From contig CALMVQ010000091.1 in the NCBI GenBank assembly GCA_937873135.1, positions 1-58,051 on the forward strand: a stretch of 58,051 nucleotides of DNA, read 5' to 3'. Positions 1 to 6,346 of the stretch are shown here, in pieces; position 1 is the stretch's first letter; each line of letters opens with the position of its first letter. The notes below the pieces were generated by a model. It did not search any database and was not told where the DNA came from. It saw only the letters and a program-made list of their open reading frames with translations. The position numbers and the translations under genes are program-made. The DNA is from an uncultured Scytonema sp. Its GTDB lineage: Bacteria; Cyanobacteriota; Cyanobacteriia; Cyanobacteriales; Nostocaceae.

Positions 1-54
1 TAAGCTTTTTACCTATTTCAGATGGGTGGGTTATTTCCGCCGCTCTGTACTAGT
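1..54 (+). repeat. MITE-like repeat, truncated by window start
   Basis: This segment matches the reverse complement of the right part of the complete copy at 2867-2979. It has the same block reading CAGATGGGTGGGTTATTT and the same terminal TGTACTAGT at 46-54. The left part lies outside the window. The related partial copy at 57955-58051 has the same orientation. Confidence 0.85.
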
Positions 55-88
55 TGATAGAACTTCGGGCGCTCACGTTGACAAATTC

Positions 89-123
89 AAAATATAAAAT
101 GGGTGGATCGCTAGGTCCACCCA
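89..123 (-). terminator. Rho-independent terminator of the ChaB-domain gene
   Basis: An 8-bp stem (TGGGTGGA at 100-107 and TCCACCCA at 116-123) with an 8-nt loop is followed, on the minus strand, by a T-rich tail. It lies about 75 bp beyond the stop codon of the minus-strand gene at 197-964. Confidence 0.6.
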
Positions 124-196
124 ACAACAAACAGATAACTTTTACCTACCACCAGCAACAGCCGTAGGAATTGTGAAGTTTTATGCCATCAGTCCG

Positions 197-964
197 TTAA
201 ACATTAGCTTTTACTTTTGAATAAACTCCATTCTCGTCTTCGTCATATTGCTGATGAACAGCTTCCCAGGCAGCTTGTTCGGCTTTTGCTTCGTCGCTTG
301 TCTGTTTGATGGCGCTGTTATAACTTTCAATAAAAGTGCGTTGAGCTTCGTCTGAAAGATGAGAGCGGATTTCAGGAGACAGATCTTCTGGATTGTTACA
401 GGCACCAGCACAAGCACGGGGCAGAATTTTTTCAATAGTATGAACTTCTTCACCACCAGCACTTTCGATCAACAATTGGTATTCTCCAATACGATCTGCT
501 GGAACTTCTGCCATTACCAAAAATTCCCCAGCCTGTAGCCGAGTCTGATAAATAGCGGCTTTGTCTTCTGGCATTCCCAAAGCCGTGAGAACTGATACTA
601 AACCAGCACCCGCACTACCAGCGATCGCTCCACTAGCAGCTCCAAGCAAAACTGCACCAATCGGCCCTGCTGCCACAATCGGACCAACAAAAGGAATAAA
701 CAGTACGCCTACTCCCGTAAGCAAGCTGAGTAATGAACCAAACAAAGAACCAAAAATAGCTCCTGTTCTTAAACCTCCCAGAATCACATCCCTTTTTGTA
801 ATGAAGCCGGCGATGCGAGTTTCTGATTGGAAGTTTCTACCCATTGCTGATAGATGGTCTCTAGACACACCTCTGTCTAGTAACCGTCTAATAACATCAT
901 CAACTTGCTTTTGCTCTTTAAAGACAGCAGATATGGTGCGTTCTGCCTTGTATGCTTCTGCCAT
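197..964 (-). CDS. ChaB-domain protein with glycine-rich membrane-like segment
   Basis: The 255-residue protein has three parts. Residues 1-60 form a charged N-terminal domain like those of general-stress proteins of the DUF1269/YflT type ([13 protein letters not shown]). Residues about 62-130 are a long Gly/Ala-rich hydrophobic stretch resembling glycine-zipper proteins. Residues about 190-245 match the ChaB domain ([17 protein letters not shown], then AWEAVHQQY). ChaB was named for cation transport regulation, but its biochemical role is not settled. A strong ribosome binding site (GAGGGGGG) precedes the ATG, and a terminator follows at 89-123. The neighbouring Dps gene, read in the same direction, suggests a stress-response setting; that link is inference. 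Confidence 0.8.
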   Translation of the reverse strand: MAEAYKAERTISAVFKEQKQVDDVIRRLLDRGVSRDHLSAMGRNFQSETRIAGFITKRDVILGGLRTGAIFGSLFGSLLSLLTGVGVLFIPFVGPIVAAGPIGAVLLGAASGAIAGSAGAGLVSVLTALGMPEDKAAIYQTRLQAGEFLVMAEVPADRIGEYQLLIESAGGEEVHTIEKILPRACAGACNNPEDLSPEIRSHLSDEAQRTFIESYNSAIKQTSDEAKAEQAAWEAVHQQYDEDENGVYSKVKANV

Positions 965-1033
965 GTTGAAACCCCCCTCATCTTACTTATGATTTACGCA
1001 ACGTTCGCACAATTATCACTACAAGAGCAAAAA

Positions 1034-1573
1034 TTACACACCTACAGGGGTTTTCTTTTCTGAGGATGGGTTAGTATTGTCTGACTCGATAGACTCTCCT
1101 TCGATGAAGGAGCGGAGCATCCAAGCCATCTCCTCATGTCCTTCCATCAATCCAGTTAAAAAGTCTGCAGTTCCTTCATCATGGAACTTATCACTACACT
1201 GATCTATATGCTCCCGCAGATTCCGAATGACTTGCTCGTGGTCTTCCATCAAGTTAGACACCATTTTAGTAGCGCTAGGAACATCACCAGCATGTTCCTT
1301 GAGAGAAGCCATTTGCAAAAATCCTTCCATACTACCAACTGGATAACCGCCAAGGGCGCGAACCCGCTCAGCAACAGAATCTATACTCAGAGTTAAAGCT
1401 GTATAATGCTCTTCCCAAAGGAGGTGTAGAGAGCGGAACTGAGGTCCGACGACGTCCCAGTGATACTTTTTCGTTTTTACCAATAACAGATAAGCATCCG
1501 CTAAATCCTGATTTAACAGATGACTTACACCTTTACGTTGCTCTTCTGTCAAACCAATGTTTACTCTACGCAT
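1034..1573 (-). CDS. dps: Dps-family ferritin-like DNA-protection protein
   Basis: The product is a Dps/ferritin-like four-helix protein of about 179 residues. Dps dodecamers oxidise and store iron with peroxide and protect DNA. The ferroxidase signature is visible near residue 40 (KYHWDVVGPQF, then LHLLWEEHY), giving the His, His, Asp and Glu ligands, with a second helix set containing MEDHEQVIRNLREHID. The longest reading frame opens with TTG at 1582, but AGGA sits only 1 nt before that codon and 10 nt before the ATG at 1573, so the ATG is preferred. The acidic tail (ESIESDNTNPSSEKK) after residue 160 is probably disordered. Confidence 0.9.
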   Translation of the reverse strand: MRRVNIGLTEEQRKGVSHLLNQDLADAYLLLVKTKKYHWDVVGPQFRSLHLLWEEHYTALTLSIDSVAERVRALGGYPVGSMEGFLQMASLKEHAGDVPSATKMVSNLMEDHEQVIRNLREHIDQCSDKFHDEGTADFLTGLMEGHEEMAWMLRSFIEGESIESDNTNPSSEKKTPVGV

Positions 1574-2109
1574 AGTATTCAAATCCTAAGCTATCTTCCT
1601 TTCTAACTTCACCAATTTAGCCTCGATTCAACATCAACCAAAGGAAGGATTGTGGATCTTTTATTCATATATATTATGGTCTTCAGACTGAAGGAGTGAG
1701 AGCGATAATAGCTAAGCATTTTTCTGTGTACTAAGTTGAAACCCCAAAGCCGATAAAATTTAAGCTTTTCTTTATTAGTAATTAGCCATCAGATCTGAAC
1801 GGGAGTTGTGTAAATATTTAGACAAAGATGCTTACGCCTAAAAATCTTCTGTATGCACTGTAGCTCGGTACTGCATCAAACAAAGTAGAAATCACCAAGG
1901 CCAGTTTCTTAAATAAACCTGGCTTCTAGGGTTGCTTTATTCTCACAAATTTGTAGAGGATTGCCAGATAAAATTAATAGACATCTTGATTGCAGTAATC
2001 AAGATGTCTATGTCTGAGCTATAATACATCTTTTGTGAAACTCTTAAATCAAAAGTTCCCTTCGATGTGAGAGCTATTTAACTCTACTTACTTAATACCT
2101 GCTACTTTT
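1574..2109. other. Intergenic region upstream of dps
   Basis: About 530 bp without a convincing gene. It must hold the dps promoter on the minus strand and the 3' end of the gene at 2111-2458. The only clear structure is the 14-bp hairpin at 1978-2010. If the 11-bp duplication at 2110-2131 is ignored, the reading frame of the 2111-2458 gene would continue to a TAA at 2088-2090. Confidence 0.6.
1966..2010 (-). terminator. Hairpin terminator downstream of the 2111-2458 gene
   Basis: A perfect 14-bp stem (TAGACATCTTGATT at 1978-1991 and its complement at 1997-2010) has a 5-nt loop, GCAGT. On the minus strand it runs into an A/T-rich tail (TTAATTTTA), as expected for a terminator about 100 bp past the stop codon at 2111. 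There is no T run on the plus-strand side. Confidence 0.6.
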
Positions 2110-2131
2110 TCTAAAGCCTTTCTAAAGCCTT
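2110..2131. repeat. Perfect 11-bp tandem duplication at a gene's 3' end
   Basis: TCTAAAGCCTT occurs twice head to tail (2110-2120 and 2121-2131). Because 11 is not a multiple of 3, the duplication shifts the frame of the minus-strand gene and brings in the TAG at 2111-2113. With one copy removed the protein would end ...KALEKVAGIK instead of ...KALERL. Confidence 0.85.
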
Positions 2132-2458
2132 CAGGATATTCTCTTCTACTGTTGACGAGCTTTGCGTATTATCTGGACGCTTCATCTTGTCTAGATCAGC
2201 AGCTCCTTGAATTTCGTTAAGTCCCTCATTCGATTTCTTTTGAACCTCTTTCAACCCTGGGGGTGGTTCTGTGGTTATTTCGTCAGTCTTCTTCTGAGTT
2301 TCTAGAAGCTGTGTAGTACTGTCTTCTGGAGCGCTTTTAGGACTGCTGATTGCCGCAGCAGGAAAAGCGTTAGAGAAAAATATTAAGGCACAGATAACAG
2401 ACCCAATCAAAAACCGTACTGGGCGCATCCCAGATAAAGTCAAAGCAATACTCTTCAT
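2111..2458 (-). CDS. Small secreted protein, low-temperature-induced-like
   Basis: The 115-residue product starts with an export signal: a basic start, a hydrophobic core (FLIGSVICALIFF) and a likely cleavage after AFPAAA near residue 36. The mature part is short, charged and Lys/Glu/Pro-rich (EPPPGLKEVQKKSNEGLNEIQG). It resembles the small exported proteins annotated in cyanobacteria as low-temperature-induced, but I cannot assign it firmly. GGAGG-like bases lie just before the ATG. The C-terminus is altered by the tandem duplication at 2110-2131, which probably truncated it by a few residues. A hairpin terminator follows at 1966-2010. Confidence 0.6.
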   Translation of the reverse strand: MKSIALTLSGMRPVRFLIGSVICALIFFSNAFPAAAISSPKSAPEDSTTQLLETQKKTDEITTEPPPGLKEVQKKSNEGLNEIQGAADLDKMKRPDNTQSSSTVEENILKALERL

Positions 2459-2612
2459 TTAAAATCCTCCAATCACCAAGACATTCACAAAAACTACTTA
2501 GTCGTTTAACCTAGTCTCAGACTAACACAATAGTGTTACGTGTCATAAATTTGAACGTCTGACAGCTTATTAAAATTTGTATTTTAAAAAAGTTTAATCT
2601 CATGAGAGTGTT

Positions 2613-2700
2613 AGTGCCGCTACCTAAGATTTGAACTTAGAGATCTAAGCCAACAAATTTCTCAGCAGTGCTTTTGCCCCTACTGATTGGAACTATGCTC
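2613..2700 (-). pseudogene. Possible tRNA remnant (T-arm only)
   Basis: On the minus strand a T-arm-like hairpin, CTAAG TTCAAAT CTTAG (2624-2640), is followed by an acceptor-like tail (GTAGCGGCA). No matching 5' acceptor strand is present, so it cannot fold as a complete tRNA. I read it as one more decayed member of the tRNA relics at 3100-3252. Confidence 0.3.
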
Positions 2701-2866
2701 ACATTGAGATTTGTCAATTTAAGCTCTATCTATACATTTTTTACTTTGAGGACCATAATGAAGGAATCAACCTGTAGACAGAATTTACAGCTATGTAAAC
2801 TTGTTGTGACATCATTCTACAGGTAGAGCGACTTCATCTATTAATTTAAGTGTTTTAATGTTAATG

Positions 2867-2979
2867 ACTAGTACAGAGCGGCGCAAATAACCCACCCATC
2901 TGAAATAGGTAAAAAGCTTATAAAATAAGTGTTCTTTCTTTTTACTTTTTACTTTTTACTTTTGCCTTGTTGTACTAGT
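2867..2979 (-). repeat. Complete MITE-like repeat, 113 bp
   Basis: The element is bounded by a 9-bp inverted repeat (ACTAGTACA at 2867-2875 and TGTACTAGT at 2971-2979). It contains a run of TTTTTAC heptamers (about 2938-2963). It is inverted relative to the partial copies at 1-54 and 57955-58051. It has no coding capacity, which fits a non-autonomous element moved by a transposase encoded elsewhere (inference). Confidence 0.85.
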
Positions 2980-3099
2980 TGCTTGGATTGCTTTATAACT
3001 AATTAATAATTATGTCAACTATTAATTATTATTTCAGTATGTTAAATATCCGTGCTCTATGCAATTAACATGTACAACTTGCGGAAACTAACTGATACA

Positions 3100-3150
3100 G
3101 ACCCTCCTGGTTCTAAGCGAGACGCCTCGTTCCAATTAGGCTACAGAGGC
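3100..3150 (-). pseudogene. tRNA remnant, 5' half (Leu/Arg-like)
   Basis: On the minus strand the sequence starts GCCTCTGTAGCCTAATTGG, a normal tRNA acceptor and D-arm, and continues into an anticodon-like loop CTTAGAA with a partly mismatched stem. The T-arm and 3' acceptor strand are missing. It sits directly upstream of other tRNA-like pieces on the same strand. Confidence 0.5.
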
Positions 3151-3156
3151 TAAAGT

Positions 3157-3216
3157 CGGGATGACAGGATTTGAACCTGTAAACTTCTCCTCCCAAAGGA
3201 ATTGCGCCACATCCCG
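3157..3216 (-). pseudogene. tRNA-Pro(UGG)-like gene with deleted D-arm
   Basis: The minus strand has matching acceptor strands (CGGGATG and CATCCCG), a good T-arm (ACAGG TTCAAAT CCTGT) and an anticodon loop TTTGGGA with anticodon TGG. The segment between the acceptor stem and the anticodon stem is reduced to GGCGCAA, so most of the D-arm is gone and the total is only 60 nt. A normal tRNA-Pro is about 74-77 nt. It is either a pseudogene or a minimal tRNA of a degenerate tRNA array. Confidence 0.6.
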
Positions 3217-3217
3217 T

Positions 3218-3252
3218 TGATGCTCCTGGCTGTATTTGAACCATCATTATCT
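3218..3252 (-). pseudogene. tRNA 3'-end remnant
   Basis: A T-loop-like GGTTCAAATACAGCC followed by an acceptor-like AGGAGCA is visible on the minus strand immediately next to the tRNA-Pro-like gene. No 5' half is present. It is best read as a third piece of the same decayed tRNA cluster. Confidence 0.4.
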
Positions 3253-3410
3253 AAAAATATAGTGCTTCTCGGTTGCTTGCAATACGCGGTGTAGAGACGC
3301 CATGATTGAAGCGTCTCTACATTTATTTTTTGAAGATGTGTGTGATTAAAATGAAAACCGCTATATTTCTGTGTCTAAGGTAGGTTGACTCATTATCTAT
3401 TCGCGAGCTT

Positions 3411-3800
3411 TCACTCGGTTAGAATGGAGGCGCTTTTTTGTGCTTCCTGCCAGAGTTTGTGTAAGAACAATTCAGTTCGATCGCTCATAGCTGTGACAAA
3501 CACGCCCCTTACATCCTCCGAACTACTTGATACCCAAAAACCTTGTAGTGTCACCTCCAGGTATTCGGTATCGCAAACAGACAAAGCAATAATTTCGCGA
3601 TCATCACGTTTCAATTGATTGTGAAGTACCTCTACTCCTGGTAAACCAACAGGAAGCAAAAAGGAAGCGGTAGTAGGTTCAACGTGCAGATTTTGACAGA
3701 CTCGCAATGCTAAAATAACACGCTGCGCGACCCAGTCCTCCAGTAATTGAGATAGGCACTCCAAATAAAAGCTAGTTTCGGTATATGTTAATTTCAGCAT
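3411..3800 (-). CDS. Conserved cyanobacterial hypothetical protein, partner of HNH gene
   Basis: This 129-residue protein is acidic and leucine-rich, with no signal peptide or membrane segment (MLKLTYTETSFYLECLSQLLEDWVA...). I do not recognise a named domain. It starts 17 bp after the HNH nuclease gene on the same strand, with GGAGAG and AAGGA just before the ATG at 3800, so the two probably form an operon. Its frame is preferred over the plus-strand frame at 3385-3618 because of the ribosome binding site, the tight spacing and more normal composition. Confidence 0.65.
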   Translation of the reverse strand: MLKLTYTETSFYLECLSQLLEDWVAQRVILALRVCQNLHVEPTTASFLLPVGLPGVEVLHNQLKRDDREIIALSVCDTEYLEVTLQGFWVSSSSEDVRGVFVTAMSDRTELFLHKLWQEAQKSASILTE

Positions 3801-3817
3801 TCCTTTATGCTCTCCTG

Positions 3818-4324
3818 TTATTCCAGGTTTGCTTGCACACCTATCCAGAACTGTTCTGCAAAAGAAATAGTTGGGTGGAGTGGCGCTTTGGGCTGGTTAC
3901 GAAGTTGCATCCCAGCCTCTTGAGGGGTGCGATCGCTTTTACAGGAATTACAACGTTCGCAAGCGGCGACGACATTGTCCCAAGAATGTTGACCACCTCT
4001 CGAACGGGGAATCACATGATCCAGAGTCAAATGTTTAGTGCTACCGCAATATTGGCAACTGTGACGATCTCGGCGCAAAACTTCTCGCCGATTCACTGGA
4101 GGAACTTTCCACATCCGCTCAATACTGGTGATTTTCAAGCGAATGTGTCTTGGTACATAAAGTACTAAGCTGGGCGAGTGAACTTGCCATCCGCTTTCTG
4201 TCGTCAAGTCAAGCGGTTCTGCCCTATTGGTTACTAAAAGTACAATCGCTCGTTTGATATTAACCCGACACAGGGGCAAGTAATTTTGGGAAAATACCAC
4301 CACGGATTGCTCTAAAACTTGCAT
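3818..4324 (-). CDS. HNH endonuclease
   Basis: The C-terminal half is a classical HNH nuclease with zinc-binding cysteines. CQYCGS is followed by LTLDHVIPRSRGG and then WDNVVAACERCNSCKSDR, giving the His-Asn-His core and the two Cys pairs. The N-terminal half begins MQVLEQSVVVFSQNYLPL, a form common in cyanobacterial HNH proteins of unknown substrate. The frame is open to 4351, but that ATG abuts a Rho-independent terminator (4352-4388), so the ATG at 4324 is the likelier start, giving 168 residues. The 3411-3800 gene follows in the same operon. Confidence 0.85.
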   Translation of the reverse strand: MQVLEQSVVVFSQNYLPLCRVNIKRAIVLLVTNRAEPLDLTTESGWQVHSPSLVLYVPRHIRLKITSIERMWKVPPVNRREVLRRDRHSCQYCGSTKHLTLDHVIPRSRGGQHSWDNVVAACERCNSCKSDRTPQEAGMQLRNQPKAPLHPTISFAEQFWIGVQANLE

Positions 4325-4351
4325 TGCGATCGTCACAGCTTGACTCCTCAT

Positions 4352-4388
4352 AAAAAACCCCCGCTTCTTATTTGGTGGAAGCGGGGGT
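4352..4388 (-). terminator. Strong Rho-independent terminator just upstream of HNH gene
   Basis: An 11-bp GC-rich stem (ACCCCCGCTTC at 4357-4367, GAAGCGGGGGT at 4378-4388) with a 10-nt loop is followed on the minus strand by six T. It ends 27 bp before the chosen HNH start codon. It either ends transcription from the 4417-4776 side or acts as an attenuator in the HNH leader. Confidence 0.75.
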
Positions 4389-4416
4389 GGAAATTTGACC
4401 TTGATGTGTTCTGGTC

Positions 4417-4776
4417 TTATGTTGGTACAGCATCCTGATTTCTGTACCTCCCGCTTCTGTTTTCTAGTTTTGGTGCTGCGTATAGCACACCTATGCTGGC
4501 ATATTTATAATCATGATTACCCTCTGTGAATTGCCGTTGATTTCGGCGGTCGTTGCCCACAAATAAATACTCCACTCCCAACAGGCCCGATTCCCAACAA
4601 GATTGATTGTTGGCGGCACAAAAGGAAGTGGAGATGGGGACGCATAAATCCATAAAAAACTGAGTCAACCTTCTAACTAGATCCTCGTACCCAGTTAAAA
4701 TCAATTTGAAATGAGGCTGACTCGGTTTTGGATCGATTTTTTCCACGGGGTAAATGGATTTCACAGAAAATTTCAC
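4417..4776 (-). CDS. Doubtful hypothetical protein
   Basis: A 119-residue frame opens with GTG at 4776, with AATAGG just upstream, and ends 29 bp before a strong terminator on the same strand. The terminator position is the main argument for a real transcript here. The protein (SIYPVEKIDPKPSQPHFKL...) matches nothing I recognise and has unusual Cys/Trp-containing stretches. It may instead be a non-coding leader of the HNH operon. Confidence 0.3.
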   Translation of the reverse strand: MKFSVKSIYPVEKIDPKPSQPHFKLILTGYEDLVRRLTQFFMDLCVPISTSFCAANNQSCWESGLLGVEYLFVGNDRRNQRQFTEGNHDYKYASIGVLYAAPKLENRSGRYRNQDAVPT

Positions 4777-4847
4777 CTATTGAACATTCCTTTAAACATA
4801 CTACACTTGTATTACTATCTTGTCTATACCTTGAAGGAGAAAAAGTG

Positions 4848-5183
4848 ATGCATACAATCGCTCGCACCCCAACCACTGATATGGAAGTCACCAGCATCCG
4901 TCTAGAACGAGAACTCAAAGAGAAACTCAAAGAACTATCTGGAAATCAGGGATATCAAGCCCTAATTAGAGATATTCTTTGGAATTACGTCCAGCAAAAA
5001 TCAGGAGAGTGGAAACCCCGATTTTCGCGAGCCGATATTCGCGCTAGCATAGCTGCCACAGCCCAACAAGAAGAACGCTGTGTACTTACGGGTCAACTCA
5101 TTGAACCGCAACAACCGATGCTGTTAGGATTCACGAGGAATGGCGATATGGTTCCTTTGAGTGTCGAGAGTTTGGCTAGTTAG
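4848..5183 (+). CDS. Ribbon-helix-helix-type small protein
   Basis: The 111-residue product begins MHTIARTPTTDMEVTSIRLE and contains a short beta strand (VTSIRLERELKEKL) followed by two helices. That is the arrangement of CopG/Arc-like DNA-binding domains, often seen in antitoxins and small regulators. The C-terminal part (ERCVLTGQLIEPQQPMLLGF) is not recognised. The frame is open from 4728, but a clear AAGGAG before the ATG at 4848 decides the start. It is transcribed away from the HNH region, and no toxin partner lies next to it. A dispersed repeat begins at its stop codon. Confidence 0.75.
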   Translation: MHTIARTPTTDMEVTSIRLERELKEKLKELSGNQGYQALIRDILWNYVQQKSGEWKPRFSRADIRASIAATAQQEERCVLTGQLIEPQQPMLLGFTRNGDMVPLSVESLAS

Positions 5184-5235
5184 GCACCTACCATCCGTAA
5201 ATATCCAGCCGTATGTCTAAACCCAATACGGCTGG
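5179..5235 (+). repeat. Dispersed repeat with hairpin, related to 35356-35459
   Basis: The stretch opening with GTTAGGCACCTACCA and the block AAATATCCAGC recur at 35356-35387. The arm TAAATATCCAGCCGTATG reappears inverted at 35429-35451. Here CCAGCCGTAT (5205-5214) and ATACGGCTGG (5226-5235) also form a 10-bp hairpin. It may serve as terminator for the 4848-5183 gene, but there is no T run. Confidence 0.7.
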
Positions 5236-5324
5236 GTTGGGATGAACACAGTTGCACTTCTTAGACAACATAGCTACAAAATCCTCACGCTCAAACGACT
5301 CTCACTGGAGAATTTTGAGGCAAA

Positions 5325-5357
5325 GTCTGCCGGACAGCTATATTCGGTCCGGCAGAC
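5325..5357. repeat. 10-bp palindromic hairpin
   Basis: GTCTGCCGGA (5325-5334) pairs with TCCGGCAGAC (5348-5357) around a 13-nt loop. Part of the same sequence (CTCGTCTGCCGG) recurs at about 5409-5420. This marks the spacer as repeat-derived. Confidence 0.7.
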
Positions 5358-5447
5358 GAGTGCGATATTCTCAACAACAAAACAGTGAAACCGCCTTTAT
5401 CGGAGGCGCTCGTCTGCCGGGGGATCTTCCCAAGAGCGAGCGAGTGC

Positions 5448-5481
5448 GAAGACGGTTGTCCGTTTTTGGCTCTTGAAAAAT
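5448..5481 (+). repeat. Dispersed repeat shared with 43432-43465
   Basis: The 34-bp stretch GAAGACGGTTGTCC...CTCTTGAAAAAT matches, inverted and with a few differences, the stretch at 43432-43465. In both places it is read by short frames containing GC(P/S)FLALEK, so those frames are shadows of the repeat rather than genes. Confidence 0.65.
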
Positions 5482-5483
5482 GT

Positions 5484-6229
5484 AGCGCCATTTGTTTTTA
5501 TGAATCACTCATTCGCTATTTTTTTTATATAATTATATTTCATATAACTTTTAATAGCTATATATTGATGAACTCAATAAATTTTAATCCACATTTAAAA
5601 TTTCCTGAAAAAGGCTGCTTTCCACTAGATGCATTGCACAGAATGAATCGAATAAGGGCAGACTGAGGGGTTGAACTACACTTGACAGATGTCAATCTTG
5701 CGCCTATTAAGTAAATGATTATCATCAACTCTCATTTAGGCAACAGTGCCTGAAAAACCTTTGATCTCCATAAATCGCCTATAAAAATCCTGTGACTAAG
5801 AGGAAAGGAAGTTAGCAGCTTGAAGCTAAAAAAGTTCAGAAGAATTTCCGACTTTCTGAAAATCTTCTTTGATTGCTGAGTTTGGCTGACCGAATATTTC
5901 AGAATCTCCTGACCTGGTGACCAATAGATGCATGATTTGCCTGAATTAAAAAAATATTACATTTATAAAAAATATACTTCAGTGTTAATACGTAAACATT
6001 TTTTGGCACTTTTGACTCAATTATAGAGAAATTACGGTTTATGTATAGTTAATGACAGGCTATTCTAGGTCAGAGTTGGTAAATTAATTCAGAGCAGAAA
6101 AACCAAACCCTATACTGTCAAAGTATTTTAATATACTGTTAATATTTTTTATATAGATAGAGAATTGTTTAATATACCAAAGATTTGGTCATCTGAAATA
6201 GAAAGGGGCTATAACAGGTGAGAGAAATA
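5484..6229. other. Long A/T-rich spacer upstream of sensor kinase
   Basis: About 750 bp without a convincing gene. A palindrome TTGACAGATGTCAA lies at 5682-5695. An A/T-rich AATGATTATCATCA at about 5714-5727 loosely resembles Fur/Zur-type sites, but no obvious target gene is nearby. The last 100 bp must contain the promoter of the small frame and kinase genes at 6230 and 6343. Confidence 0.4.
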
Positions 6230-6346
6230 ATGAATAAAAGATTTACGAATCTTCAGGGTGTAGCAACAGGACTAAGGGTAAACCAAAAACCACGAGGTTG
6301 GTTACAAACAGAATGGGGTCATTATTCGGAAGCGTGCCAGAAATGA
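6230..6346 (+). CDS. Possible 38-residue leader peptide overlapping kinase start
   Basis: An ATG at 6230, preceded by AGGTGAGAG at good spacing, opens a 38-residue frame (MNKRFTNLQGVATGLRVNQK...) ending in TGA at 6344-6346. That stop overlaps the ATG at 6343 of the sensor kinase as ATGA, the typical form of translational coupling. The peptide has no recognisable domain. The good ribosome binding site and the coupling are the evidence; there is no homology support. Confidence 0.4.
   Translation: MNKRFTNLQGVATGLRVNQKPRGWLQTEWGHYSEACQK

Noticed and set aside
561-992. 143-residue plus-strand frame opposite the ChaB-domain gene
   Set aside because: It is Pro/Ala/Thr-rich, has no family resemblance and mirrors a clear gene with a strong SD on the other strand.
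3385-3618. 77-residue plus-strand frame
   Set aside because: It overlaps the conserved minus-strand gene that is tightly spaced with the HNH nuclease; no SD or recognisable domain.
5385-5666. 93-residue plus-strand frame containing CPFLALEK
   Set aside because: Its recognisable part comes from a dispersed repeat also present at 43432-43465; the rest is A/T-rich spacer.
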